Shown here in pieces: positions 53,334-61,970 of a DNA stretch of 64,000 bases. Numbering within the stretch: position 1 is the first letter of the stretch; each line of letters begins with the position of its first letter. The notes beneath the pieces are model-generated. The model saw only the letters and a list, made by a program, of their open reading frames with translations. It did not search any database and was not told where the DNA came from. The DNA is from Pseudomonas massiliensis. GTDB taxonomy: Bacteria; Pseudomonadota; Gammaproteobacteria; Pseudomonadales; Pseudomonadaceae. The position numbers were made by a program, and so were the translations under genes. Location: assembly GCF_000826105.1 (NCBI RefSeq), contig NZ_CCYK01000007.1, forward strand, positions 2,046,001 to 2,110,000. Reading direction: 5' to 3'.

Positions 53334-53430
53334 GGTGATGGTCCTGATAGGCGACAGGCGCAGGCCGGGTTCGATATTGCAGTATCGGCGCGACGGGCAT
53401 GAACTTGAACGCAACCTTCAATCGCCGCAG

Positions 53431-54312
53431 TCATTCCCTGGGCAGGCGAATGCCCCACTGGGCATACACCAGGCTGGCATAGGCGGCCCTGGCCGGGGGC
53501 GCCAGGTCGCGTGCATAAAGGGCGGCCACCTCGGCACGGATATGCGGAATGGTGCGATCGATGCTGGCGATCACGGCTTGCCCGAGGCGGCTGCGCGAGC
53601 AGGCAAAATAACCAAAAATGGCTGCCGGGGACCCTTGCAGGGGATAGGCGCGCAGCGGTCGGGGCACGCTGCTCTCCTGCTTGGACAAGTAGGTGATTTC
53701 CCCTGGGTAGGCCAGCACGCCATCGATTGCCCGGTCGTGAGCCATGAGCATGTTGATCAGGCCGCGCAGTTGGTCCTTGGAATAACGCCGGTACACGGGC
53801 CCGCGCTCGCCGTAGCTGTCGATCACCTGATCCAGCGTTGCACCGTAGCGGCGACCGCCCAGTACGCCGAGGCGGAAGGTACCGGTGTCCAGCAGCCCGC
53901 GCAGGTCCACGGCGCCATTCTCCTGGGCCAGGGCCGCATGCCCGGCAGAGATGAACAGCTGTACCGGCAGCATCAACAGGTAAGGTTCGCTGAACGTCAT
54001 GAAACGTTCGCGCTCAGGCGTTTTGAGAAAGCCCGCAAAACACACATTTTCCCGGTTCTTCATTTCCTGTTCGATGCGCTGGTAGTTGGGCGGCACGGCC
54101 TGCAGCACATGTTCGTAGCCAGGCAGGTTCGCCACGGCGACGCCCTGTGCATAGTCACCCACGCCATGTTCAGGCCCCGACACCATGAACAGCGGCGGGA
54201 AGTCGATGGTCATCCAGCGGAGCGTGGGCTGGTCCGTAGGCGCCTCGATGGCCATGGCGATGCCGTGGACCAGGCATAACAGCCAGGGTAGCAAGCGACG
54301 CTTGGCGCGCAT
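53431..54312 (-). CDS. Periplasmic solute-binding-like protein (TIGR02285 type)
   Basis: A 293-residue protein with a signal peptide (MRAKRRLLPWLLCLVHGIAM, cleavage after AMA). The rest resembles type II periplasmic binding proteins of the TIGR02285/SBP_bac_3 group, with RWMTIDFPPLFMVSGPEHG and FAGFLKTPERERFMTFSEPY. The 125 upstream residues of the open frame are not used, because the signal peptide fixes ATG 54312. No transporter is adjacent. The chemoreceptor gene lies immediately downstream on the same strand (98 bases), so it could be a binding partner for it; that is inference. Confidence 0.7.
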   Translation of the reverse strand: MRAKRRLLPWLLCLVHGIAMAIEAPTDQPTLRWMTIDFPPLFMVSGPEHGVGDYAQGVAVANLPGYEHVLQAVPPNYQRIEQEMKNRENVCFAGFLKTPERERFMTFSEPYLLMLPVQLFISAGHAALAQENGAVDLRGLLDTGTFRLGVLGGRRYGATLDQVIDSYGERGPVYRRYSKDQLRGLINMLMAHDRAIDGVLAYPGEITYLSKQESSVPRPLRAYPLQGSPAAIFGYFACSRSRLGQAVIASIDRTIPHIRAEVAALYARDLAPPARAAYASLVYAQWGIRLPRE

Positions 54313-54486
54313 GAGAAATTGTTCCAAGACCTGTTCCGCTATCAAGCCTAGGTGGCGTCTCACCCAAATACCAGCCTTTGAGCAGAGCACCGCCGGTGAG
54401 GGCGCCAGGCACTTGTCTAAAGTTCGATGTATCAGTGCCGATACGCTGCTCGCCGGGTCAACGCCTGCTGCCGGACGGAGCACTGC

Positions 54487-54903
54487 ATGCACGAAATTCC
54501 TACTCACTATGCCAACCTGCATGTCGCGCGCAATGCTCCAGCGGAAGTCATTCGCGCAGCGTACAAGACGCTTATGCAAAAACATCATCCTGACCGTCAC
54601 CCGCAGGACCCTGAGGCCGAGCGGGTGGTTCGTCTGTTGAACGAAGCGTATGCGGTGCTCAACGACCCCCAGCAACGCGCTCTGCACGACGCCTGGATCG
54701 CTGCCCAGAAAGAACTACGCTTACGGGCTCAGCTCGAACAACTGCGTCAGGTGCCCTCGCGCACGGGGCCGCGCGCGCCCTATGCCCAGCGCTGGCTCTG
54801 GATCGCATTGGCCGTGGCGCTGGCCTTTGCGCTAGGCATGGGACTGGCCTCGGCATTGACCAGCGCGGTTCATACCCCGCCTGCTGCCACCTGGCGGCGT
54901 TGA
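54487..54903 (+). CDS. Membrane-anchored J-domain (DnaJ-like) protein
   Basis: This 138-residue protein has an N-terminal J domain (about 6-70) with the required HPD motif at 34-36 (KHHPDRHP) and LNEAYAVLNDPQQRALHD. A basic/helical linker leads to one membrane helix at about 102-124 (LWIALAVALAFALGMGLASAL). It would present a J domain at the membrane and recruit DnaK there. The ATG 54487 start avoids a 20-residue extension. It is divergent from the binding-protein gene. Confidence 0.8.
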   Translation: MHEIPTHYANLHVARNAPAEVIRAAYKTLMQKHHPDRHPQDPEAERVVRLLNEAYAVLNDPQQRALHDAWIAAQKELRLRAQLEQLRQVPSRTGPRAPYAQRWLWIALAVALAFALGMGLASALTSAVHTPPAATWRR

Positions 54904-55016
54904 AACCCGGTCAGGAATTATCGCCCAAGAGGTGGGTCTATGGACTTTATCGGGAATGGACGGCCACTTGGCCGCCACACTTAATGTCGAATGCAAGGTA
55001 AAGAGGACCTCGGATA

Positions 55017-55271
55017 ATGGCGAACTCCCCTCTGGACAGCCTTCACGCACCCACCTGGCGACACATGCTCGACAATCTGCAACAGGCCTCGGATTTTCTG
55101 GAGATACGGGAAAGCGCGGCCCGTGCCAATGGCTACCTACGCTGCCTGACGGATTTCGGGCTGGTCAACCTCGGCCAGCACAAGGCAATGGCTGAGCGTA
55201 TCGATACAGCTTCCCAGCAGCGCATGGAAGCGCTGCGCCATGCTGCGGCAGGCTCGGCTGACCCTTGGTAG
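55017..55271 (+). CDS. Small hypothetical protein
   Basis: An 84-residue helical protein with AGAGGACCTCGG before ATG 55017. No signal or membrane segment is seen. The amphipathic stretches (WRHMLDNLQQASDFLEIRES, LGQHKAMAERIDTASQQRME) suggest coiled-coil or helix-bundle form. Not recognised. Its neighbours on both sides are also of unknown function, and BamA-like follows beyond. Confidence 0.5.
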   Translation: MANSPLDSLHAPTWRHMLDNLQQASDFLEIRESAARANGYLRCLTDFGLVNLGQHKAMAERIDTASQQRMEALRHAAAGSADPW

Positions 55272-55301
55272 GTGTGTGATCGGCAGTGGGAGCCTACGCG
55301 T

Positions 55302-55676
55302 TCATATAAGGCCATCGAGTTCAGACCGTGGGCACACTCGCCAAGGCACGCGCCCGGAGGCTTCTCGGCAGTGCCAGGCCTGCAGGTAGAAGCGGTCCTC
55401 GACCTGTTCCACGCCGCGAAGGATGAAACCCAGGGTTGCCATACCCCCAAGCTCGACATCGTAGAGAGGCGGAAAAAGCGCCTCCTCATGGGCGCTTGCG
55501 GTACGCAGGCTTGCCGCCAGCGACCAGCGGCCCAAGGGCCCCCATTGCGCAGGCTGCACCTGCACATCGCCTCGCACACCCTCCTCCGCCCGGATAGCCT
55601 TAAGCTCCTTGGGTACGCCCAGTACGTACATTTGAGTAATCTGGTAATACATGGGCCCGCCCAACACTGTATGCAT
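55302..55676 (-). CDS. Hypothetical protein
   Basis: The open frame runs to 55787, but only a TTG starts there. ATG 55676 (124 residues) is chosen, and ATG 55652 (MYYQITQMYVLGVPKELKAI) with a GGGCGGG lead is another option. The protein has mixed beta and loop content with several Trp, no signal peptide and no membrane segment. I do not recognise it. It is convergent with the 84-residue gene (30 bases apart). Confidence 0.45.
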   Translation of the reverse strand: MHTVLGGPMYYQITQMYVLGVPKELKAIRAEEGVRGDVQVQPAQWGPLGRWSLAASLRTASAHEEALFPPLYDVELGGMATLGFILRGVEQVEDRFYLQAWHCREASGRVPWRVCPRSELDGLI

Positions 55677-55927
55677 GGACAGTATTTTTGCCGAGCCTGG
55701 GTTTGAGTGCAAAGCTATTCGTCGGATGAAGCAACGGCTGCCCTGTGAAAGCGAAGCGTCGGGAATAGGCTGGATGCGTTCAACCAAATCTACGACTGGG
55801 GGCCCTACAGCGGATCCATTTCTTCCGGCTACGGATCCATAACAGCTCTTCTTTCACGCTTCATTTCCCCTTTAAAGAACCGCTGCGATACGCCGATAAG
55901 TGGAATAACAAAAGGGGACAATGAATC

Positions 55928-56065
55928 ATGCGCAGCACTCATCACCACACAGTTTCAATGCAAAGGTCGCAGACTTTCATGCGCGCCGACCGCCTCCTGC
56001 TGGCAGGCACCTGCGCCGCCGTGTGCGGCTGGGCCGTTACCTTGACCTGGCTGTGGATGGCCTGA
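55928..56065 (+). CDS. Tiny membrane protein, 45 residues
   Basis: AAAGGGGAC at about 55912-55920 lies 8 bases before ATG 55928, so the ribosome-binding site supports this start. The product has a basic, His-rich head (MRSTHHHTVSMQRSQ) and one hydrophobic segment (LLLAGTCAAVCGWAVTLTWL), ending WMA. It is too short for family recognition. A second tiny frame starts 3 bases after the stop. Confidence 0.4.
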   Translation: MRSTHHHTVSMQRSQTFMRADRLLLAGTCAAVCGWAVTLTWLWMA

Positions 56066-56068
56066 ACC

Positions 56069-56164
56069 ATGGGGCTGTCGCGTGGCCAATGGCTTTCGTT
56101 GCTCGCTTGCGTAAGCGCCTGTCTGTTGCTGGATGCCGAATTGTGGCGTCACCTGGGAGCCTGA
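56069..56164 (+). CDS. Tiny hydrophobic protein, 31 residues
   Basis: ATG 56069 lies 3 bases after the stop of the previous small frame. The product (MGLSRGQWLSLLACVSACLL, then LDAELWRHLGA) would be mostly one hydrophobic helix. The tandem arrangement with a second helix just upstream suggests a two-peptide unit, but a chance frame is quite possible. Confidence 0.25.
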   Translation: MGLSRGQWLSLLACVSACLLLDAELWRHLGA

Positions 56165-56215
56165 TACTGCAAGCGCTGTCTATTGCCAGGCAACCTGCTT
56201 CTCTTATCACAGTCT

Positions 56216-58585
56216 TTAGAAGGTCTGCCCCAGGGAGAACTGGAACACCTGGGTTTCAGCCCCTTCGGGCTTCTTCACCGGAAGCGCCAGGCTGAAGCTC
56301 AACGGCCCCAAGGCGGAGTACCAGGTCACGCCCACGCCCAGGGACGCGGCCATTTCACTGAAGTCCACGCCTCCGCAACTTTCCGTGGTGCTCAGGTAGC
56401 ATTTGCTGCTGAACACGCTACCACCATCCATGAACAGGCTGGTGCGTACGGACTTCTGGTCCTTGACGAATGGCAGCGGGAACAGATACTCCACGCCGCC
56501 GGTGATCATGATGTTGCCGCCCAGGGCATCAGTATCACGGTCGCTGTAGTAGGCCTGGCCCATACTGCTGTAAGTGCCCGTGGCCGGGGTGCTGCGCGCG
56601 CCCAGGGTACTGTCCTTGAAGCCCCGAACCGAGCTCAGCCCGCCGGCCAGGTAGTTCTCGTAGAACGGCAGGCCGTCGGTGCCGCCGTAGCCATTGCCGT
56701 ACCCAAGCTTGGTGTGGAAGCGTACGGCCTGGTTATCGCCCAACGGAGCAAATACCTGACCGGAATAGTCCACCTTGTAGAACTGCAGGTCGCTACCCGG
56801 CAGGGTGCTCATCAGGGTCAGATTCTGGGAGTAGCCCTTGGTCGGCAGGGTGCCGCGGTTCAGAGCCGATTGAGACCACCCCACCGTCGCCTTGAAGTTG
56901 GTGAACTCGCTGCCCTCGCGCTGCACGAAGTCGTACAGCTCATCCGCGCTGTAGGTTCCCAGGTCGATGGCGTCATGCTGCACCGAGACGCCATAGCTCA
57001 GGCGTGACGTTTCGCTGATCGGATAGCCGAGCGTGATGCCGGTGCCCAGGCTATTGATGGAGTAGTAGGACACGTCGTCGTCGTCATACAGCTTGCTGTA
57101 GTCAGTGCTCTTGTAGAAAACGTTGTAGCCAAGGCTGACGCCGTCCGGCGTGAAATAAGGGTTGGTAAAGCCGAAGTTATAGCTGCTTTGGTACTCCGAA
57201 CGAGTCAGGCCGATGCTCACCTGATTGCCGGTACCCAGGAAGTTGCTCTGGCTGATGGAGCCGCCCAGGATCAGGCCCGCGCTCTGGGCGAAGCCCACAC
57301 TGGCGGTGATCGAGCCGGAGGGTTGTTCTTCCACCGAGTAGTTCACGTCCACCTGGTCGTCGGTGCCAGGCACCGCCGGGGTTTCCACGTTCACTTCCTT
57401 GAAATAGCCCAGGCGCTCCAGGCGCGTCTTGGACTGGTCGATCAGGTAGGTCGAAGCCCAGCCGCCTTCCATCTGGCGCATTTCACGGCGCAGTACCTGG
57501 TCTTCGGTCTTGGTGTTGCCGCGGAAATTGATGCGGTTCACGTAGGCACGCTTGCCGGGGTCCACGGCGAAGGTGATGTCCACGGTGTGGTCGTCGTCAT
57601 GGGGCTGGGGCACGCCGTTGACGTTGGCGAAGGTATAGCCCTCGTTGCCCAGACGGCGGGTGATCAGGTCGGAGGTGGAGGTCATCACCTTGCGCGAGAA
57701 CACCTGGCCGGGCTTGACCAGCAACAGGTCGCGGATCTGCTCCTCGGGCACCTTCAGGTCGCCGGACAGCTTGACCTCGCGCACCTTGTACTTCTCACCT
57801 TCGTTGATATTGATGGTGATGTAGACGTGCTTCTTGTCCGGGGTGATGGACACCTGGGTGGAGGCGATGTCCATGTTGATGTAGCCGCGGTCCAGGTAAT
57901 AGGAGCGCAGCCGCTCCAGGTCGCCGGACAGCTTCTCGCGGGCGTACTTGTCGTCGTTCTTGAAGAACGACAGCCAGTTGGTGGTCTTGAGTTCGAACAG
58001 GTCGACCAGATCCTGCTCGGGGACCACGGTGTTGCCCACCACGTTGATGTGCTGGATGGCCGCCACCGTGCCTTCGTTGATCTTGATCTTCAGGCCCACG
58101 CGGTTGCGCGGCTGGGTGACCACCTCGGTGTCCACCGTGGCCGAATAGCGGCCCTGGGCCACGTACTGGCGCTGCAGCTCGTTGCGCACGCCCTCGAGGG
58201 TGGCGCGCTGGAAGATCTCGCCCTCGGCCAGGCCCGACTGCTTCAGGCCCTTGAGCAGGTCGTCGCTGGAGATGGCCTTGTTGCCTTCGATTTCGATGCT
58301 GGCGATCGAAGGCCGCTCCACCACGTTGATCACCAGGACGTTACCGTCGCGCCCCAGTTGAATGTCCTGGAAGAAGCCGGTCTTGAACAGCGCGCGGGTC
58401 GATTCCACCAGCGTGCGGTCGTCGGCCTGCTCGCCCACGTTCAGGGGCAAGGCGCCGAAGACGCTGCCGGCGGACACCCGCTGCAGGCCGTTGACTCGGA
58501 TATCGGAGATGGTGAAGGACTCGGCGTGGGCAGTGCCGGCAAAGAGCACGGCCGCCACCAGTGGTAACAGCGAGACGCAGCGCAT
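56216..58585 (-). CDS. bamA: Orphan BamA paralogue (outer-membrane assembly factor, Omp85)
   Basis: This 789-residue Omp85 protein has a signal peptide (MRCVSLLPLVAAVLFAGTAH, mature from ESFTISDIRV), five POTRA domains to about 420, and a 16-strand barrel. The lid-lock motif is VRGF (SSVRGFKDSTLG), and it ends in Phe. POTRA text (ISDIRVNGLQRVSAGSVFGA, RYSATVDTEVV) reads like the housekeeping Pseudomonas BamA. However, rseP, skp and lpxD are absent, and unknown genes flank it, so it is probably a second copy. ATG 58585 fits the signal peptide; 22 upstream residues are not used. A specialised client is possible. Confidence 0.88.
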   Translation of the reverse strand: MRCVSLLPLVAAVLFAGTAHAESFTISDIRVNGLQRVSAGSVFGALPLNVGEQADDRTLVESTRALFKTGFFQDIQLGRDGNVLVINVVERPSIASIEIEGNKAISSDDLLKGLKQSGLAEGEIFQRATLEGVRNELQRQYVAQGRYSATVDTEVVTQPRNRVGLKIKINEGTVAAIQHINVVGNTVVPEQDLVDLFELKTTNWLSFFKNDDKYAREKLSGDLERLRSYYLDRGYINMDIASTQVSITPDKKHVYITININEGEKYKVREVKLSGDLKVPEEQIRDLLLVKPGQVFSRKVMTSTSDLITRRLGNEGYTFANVNGVPQPHDDDHTVDITFAVDPGKRAYVNRINFRGNTKTEDQVLRREMRQMEGGWASTYLIDQSKTRLERLGYFKEVNVETPAVPGTDDQVDVNYSVEEQPSGSITASVGFAQSAGLILGGSISQSNFLGTGNQVSIGLTRSEYQSSYNFGFTNPYFTPDGVSLGYNVFYKSTDYSKLYDDDDVSYYSINSLGTGITLGYPISETSRLSYGVSVQHDAIDLGTYSADELYDFVQREGSEFTNFKATVGWSQSALNRGTLPTKGYSQNLTLMSTLPGSDLQFYKVDYSGQVFAPLGDNQAVRFHTKLGYGNGYGGTDGLPFYENYLAGGLSSVRGFKDSTLGARSTPATGTYSSMGQAYYSDRDTDALGGNIMITGGVEYLFPLPFVKDQKSVRTSLFMDGGSVFSSKCYLSTTESCGGVDFSEMAASLGVGVTWYSALGPLSFSLALPVKKPEGAETQVFQFSLGQTF

Positions 58586-58769
58586 GTAGAGTTCTATCCA
58601 GTTGACACTCCTTTCGCAGCCCACGAGGACGGTATGGCCTGCAAGGAGCAAGTATCGTCACCGCCGGGCGGTGTACGCTGTAATCGAGCGGCAAGGAGCT
58701 TACTGCACGGCCAGGCGAACTAACTTGTCCGCATTGTCAGGCCGCGTACGCAGTACAATACAAAGTCCG

Positions 58770-59333
58770 TTATTGATACTGATAAATCACACAGGACTGC
58801 CACTGTTCCGTGCGTTCAACCTCATGGGTGAAATAACGGTCACCTTCCAGGGTTTGTATTTCATATCCAGGCTGGCGCCCCTTGCGCTCATGCTTGACCA
58901 CCCGCGCCACATCCTGGAAGCGCAGCGCGCTGGTGCCGTTGTGGGATGGCCCGGTCAATACGCTGACCCGCTGGAACCAGCCTGGCTCGCCCCGGCTGCC
59001 CTGGAAGCTACGGGTCATTGCCTCGAATCGCTCCAGGCGCGAAAAGGCCCAGAGGGTTTGTTCGGGCTTGCCGCCCTGCGCGCCGGTGAATACGAACAGA
59101 TTGATGGCCGGGTCGTCTTCACAGAAAAAGTCGTACGGCACCAGGCCACCCATCATCTTTCCGCCTGGAACGAAACCCTTCTTGTGCACCAGAAACATGG
59201 CCGCCTCATAGATAACCCATTCAATAGCGTCGGCATGAAACCATGGAAGTTGATCAATAACTATCGCCACTTTATAGGCAGGCCTGGCGCTTTCGTTACA
59301 AATCCACTGTTCAGGAACTTCCCCGATACACAA
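58770..59333 (-). CDS. Hypothetical protein with uncertain start
   Basis: A 187-codon frame opens at TTG 59333 immediately after a TAA, with no clear ribosome-binding site, so the real start may be a later GTG, or the 5' end may have been lost. The product is soluble, with VAIVIDQLPWFHADAIEWVI and a charged C-terminal half ending CVIYQYQ. No family is recognised. It lies between the BamA paralogue and RNase Z. The bases before it (59330-59390) are AT-richer than the neighbours. Confidence 0.45.
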   Translation of the reverse strand: MCIGEVPEQWICNESARPAYKVAIVIDQLPWFHADAIEWVIYEAAMFLVHKKGFVPGGKMMGGLVPYDFFCEDDPAINLFVFTGAQGGKPEQTLWAFSRLERFEAMTRSFQGSRGEPGWFQRVSVLTGPSHNGTSALRFQDVARVVKHERKGRQPGYEIQTLEGDRYFTHEVERTEQWQSCVIYQYQ

Positions 59334-59392
59334 TTAAAACAAGTGCAATCATTGTTACGCCAGTGACGCTCGGTTTGACGACTTTGACACGC

Positions 59393-60376
59393 TTAGCTCG
59401 TGATCGCCCGGGGTACCGCCACGACCATGCCGCTGCTGCTGTCGATGCGATAGCGGTCATAGTCAGCCGCCAGGATGAGCGTGCCTGAATAACGTGCGGC
59501 CGCCTCCTGGCGAAGATCCTCAAGCGTCAAACCCGCCGGACCGCTGGCGTGGTAACGCGGGCTGAAGTGAGTCAGGACAAGGTTGGGCACGGCCACTGCC
59601 TCGGCAAATTCGGCCACCGCAGCAGCGCTGCTATGACCATGCTCGGTCTTGGCCGCCGCCACGGCGGCCGTGTAGGTTGCCTCATGCACCAATAGCCGGG
59701 CGCCCCGGCACGCTTCGGTCAGGCGTTGCGGCTCGCTGTTATCCCCGGCCACGACCAGTCTGTGACCTGGCAAGCCGTGCAGCAGATAGTCCGCGCTTCG
59801 CAGCGTGCGGCCCTGGTAATCCACCGTGGGTTGCCGAAGCAAGGCGCCCCATACCGGGCCGCGCTCGATTCTGTCGGCTTGCAGCCTGGCCGTGTCGAGC
59901 CGCGCCTGCGCGGGCGCGCTGTCGACACGGTAGGCGTACGAAGGCACTCGGTGAGCCAGCAGGCTGGCGCTGACGCTGACGGCCGCATCTCGCCAGGTGC
60001 CGCCCTGGAGCAGCGACTCGGTAGCATGAAAACGCAGCGCGTAGGGTAGCCAGGTCTGGGTCAGACGCAGGGTCTGGGTGAGCCAGGCTTCGATACCCTC
60101 CGGGCAGATCAGGTCCAGGGGCTGGGTACGTCCCTGCATGCCGGCAGAGGCCAGCAACCCAGGGAGGCCGTAGCAGTGGTCGCCGTGCACATGGGTAATG
60201 AAGACGCCAGCCAGACCGTGCAATGACAACGGGGTGCGCAGCAAACGGTGCTGAGTGCCTTCGCCGCAATCGACCAGGTACCAGCGCTTGCCCTGCCCCG
60301 CCAGCACCGCCAGGCCACTGACGTTGCGGCTCCTGGTAGGCACGCCGGACGAAGTTCCAAGAAACAGCAATTCCAC
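59393..60376 (-). CDS. rnz: Ribonuclease Z (tRNA 3' endonuclease)
   Basis: This 327-residue MBL-fold nuclease has the zinc motif THVHGDH (His62, His64, Asp66, His67), AGDNSEP, and a late LTHFSPRY. The N-terminal VELLFLGTSSGVPTRSRN is the RNase Z start. GTG 60376 with GGAGAAC 8 bases upstream is preferred over ATG 60448. The enzyme removes 3' trailers from tRNA precursors. The product is slightly longer than bacterial rnz of about 305 residues; the exosite helix region is present. Confidence 0.9.
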   Translation of the reverse strand: MELLFLGTSSGVPTRSRNVSGLAVLAGQGKRWYLVDCGEGTQHRLLRTPLSLHGLAGVFITHVHGDHCYGLPGLLASAGMQGRTQPLDLICPEGIEAWLTQTLRLTQTWLPYALRFHATESLLQGGTWRDAAVSVSASLLAHRVPSYAYRVDSAPAQARLDTARLQADRIERGPVWGALLRQPTVDYQGRTLRSADYLLHGLPGHRLVVAGDNSEPQRLTEACRGARLLVHEATYTAAVAAAKTEHGHSSAAAVAEFAEAVAVPNLVLTHFSPRYHASGPAGLTLEDLRQEAAARYSGTLILAADYDRYRIDSSSGMVVAVPRAITS

Positions 60377-60635
60377 GCAATGTTCTCCACAGAGCCAGCG
60401 CCAGCTGGCAGATGTCCTGACACTTTGCACTCGTTCTGACAGTGTCACGGCACCTACACAAATGAAAGATCTAGCCTATAGTTGTGGCTGGCCAGGCTAC
60501 GTCGCCCCGGGCGTGCCTCGCTTCACCGCGGCTCGTTCGTATTCTGAACCTTTACCCGCCTTTACAGATCCTTTACGGCCATGGGGTGTAGAGTTTCGGT
60601 CGTCATCCCCGATGCCAACATAATGTGACATTATC

Positions 60636-60815
60636 ATGAGCAAAACCGAACCCGTATCTCTTGTCGCACTTGTTTTCCTATTGGCTCTGATCGCCTTGAC
60701 GTCCTTCGCACGCCTTGAACAACCCAGCCCTGTATTGGCCGGGGTTATGCATTCAGAAATCAAGACCTGCATGAAACTTGATTCAACCCTGAAAAATCGG
60801 CGCCTGGCGGCTTAA
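60636..60815 (+). CDS. Tiny membrane protein, 59 residues
   Basis: ATG 60636 opens a frame of 59 codons with one membrane segment (VSLVALVFLLALIALTSFAR) and a polar tail holding one cysteine (IKTCMKLDSTLKNRRLAA). No strong ribosome-binding site is seen. It fits the general form of small inner-membrane proteins, but no name is recognised. It lies in an AT-richer stretch upstream of the PfpI gene. Confidence 0.35.
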   Translation: MSKTEPVSLVALVFLLALIALTSFARLEQPSPVLAGVMHSEIKTCMKLDSTLKNRRLAA

Positions 60816-60906
60816 CCTAACGGTAAACTTCAGTGAACTTCGCCGCTGCGTTTTTCCTCCTATTGATAGGCGCCCCTTTGAGCGTTCAACTTCAGGAGAA
60901 ATCATC

Positions 60907-61470
60907 ATGGCCGCGACACTGCAAGGCAAGAAAGTGCTGATCATCACATCCAACACAGGTATCGAGCGCGACGAGCTGCTCGCGCCCTTGCAAGCGCTGA
61001 AGGAAGCCGGTGCAGAGGTGATCTACGCCTCCATCGAAGGCGGCACTGCCCAGACCTTCCTGCAGGATACCGAGAAAGACCGCACGGTAGAGTCAGACAC
61101 CAAGCTGGCGGGCCTGGACGCCGCGACGTTCCACGCCCTGGTGATTCCAGGCGGCACGGTGAACGCTGATACGCTACGCCAGGATGCGGACGCGCAGCGT
61201 CTGGTCCAGGCATTTGCCAACAGCGGCAAAACCATCGCGGCCATCTGCCATGGACCATGGGTGTTGATCGATGCTGGTGTGGTAGAAGGCAAGACCCTGA
61301 CGTCCTACAGCAGCGTGCGCACAGACCTGCTCAATGCCAAGGCAGCAGGCTGGGAAGATACCGAGCTGTTCAAATGCGGCGCCAATGGCTGGACCTTGCT
61401 CAGCTCCCGCACGCCCAAGGATTTGCCGGCATTCAACCAGGCAATCATCCAGGCCCTGCAGGCGGCCTGA
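60907..61470 (+). CDS. PfpI/YhbO-type DJ-1 superfamily protein
   Basis: A 187-residue protein with nucleophile Cys114 next to His115 in AAICHGPWVLIDAG, and ALVIPGGTVNADTLR before it. This short form is the YhbO/PfpI group, deglycase or stress proteins. CAGGAGAAATCATC before ATG 60907 is a good ribosome-binding site. A very clear terminator follows at 61487. It forms one transcript and is probably stress-induced, like YhbO. Confidence 0.88.
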   Translation: MAATLQGKKVLIITSNTGIERDELLAPLQALKEAGAEVIYASIEGGTAQTFLQDTEKDRTVESDTKLAGLDAATFHALVIPGGTVNADTLRQDADAQRLVQAFANSGKTIAAICHGPWVLIDAGVVEGKTLTSYSSVRTDLLNAKAAGWEDTELFKCGANGWTLLSSRTPKDLPAFNQAIIQALQAA

Positions 61471-61486
61471 CCCGTCATGACCTAAC

Positions 61487-61514
61487 GAGCGTCCTTCTGG
61501 ACGCTCTTTTTTTT
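61487..61514 (+). terminator. Rho-independent terminator
   Basis: GAGCGTCC-TTCT-GGACGCTC, 8 perfect base pairs and a 4-base loop, followed by eight T (61507-61514). It ends the PfpI-type gene. Confidence 0.93.
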
Positions 61515-61774
61515 GGTTATGGCTTGCTACGCCTCATATATGCGAAACACCTTATAAATATATCTTCATGTAATTTCAATATAGCTAGGCTTTATTTAAG
61601 GCGCCAAAAGGTCCCGCACTAAAACGCCGCGCGGCAATCCCAGCCCCAGAAAGTTTTGGCGCTCTTGACCGTTTATCAGGGTTGGCGAAAACTTTTGAGC
61701 ACTTTGCCGACGGACCCAGTCAGAGCTTATGTCCCGCTTGTGGGGCTATCCAAACTTAAAGACTGGAGTTCATC
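61515..61774. other. AT-rich intergenic stretch before the KGG gene
   Basis: This 260-base stretch has CATATATG, TTATAAATATAT and CTAGGCTTTATTTAAGG runs that stand out in GC-rich DNA. They may be promoter elements for the KGG gene. No convincing frame is seen. Confidence 0.4.
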
Positions 61775-61954
61775 ATGGCTAATACCGGAAATAAAAATCC
61801 AGGCAACTTTGCAAACGATCGTGAGAAAGCCTCCGAAGCGGGCAGGAAGGGCGGACAATCCTCAAGCGGCAACTTTGCCAATGATCGTGAAAAGGCGTCC
61901 GAAGCCGGGCGCAAGGGCGGCCAGAACAGCCATGGCGGCGGCCGCAACAGCTAA
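61775..61954 (+). CDS. KGG-repeat stress protein (Con-10/GsiB type)
   Basis: This 59-residue hydrophilic protein consists mainly of two identical 19-residue units, GNFANDREKASEAGRKGGQ, at 10-28 and 32-50, plus a short Gly/Asn-rich tail. This is the KGG (stress-induced) motif. The DNA copies differ at third positions, so the duplication is old and protein-level conservation holds. GGAGTT precedes ATG 61775. Relatives are induced on entry to stationary phase or by desiccation. A hairpin follows at 61971. Confidence 0.82.
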   Translation: MANTGNKNPGNFANDREKASEAGRKGGQSSSGNFANDREKASEAGRKGGQNSHGGGRNS

Positions 61955-61970
61955 GTGCAGCTGGTGACCT

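Noticed and set aside
53334..53414. N-terminal extension of the chemoreceptor
   Set aside because: The first membrane helix begins right after ATG 53333, as usual for chemoreceptors.
55921..56295. 124-codon plus-strand frame from ATG 55921
   Set aside because: The ribosome-binding site fits ATG 55928 in another frame better, and the frame runs into the 3' end of the BamA paralogue without family features.
57188..58567. 459-codon plus-strand frame opposite the BamA paralogue
   Set aside because: It is antisense to a well-supported Omp85 gene, and its composition (Val, His, Leu, Gly rich) is typical of a shadow frame.
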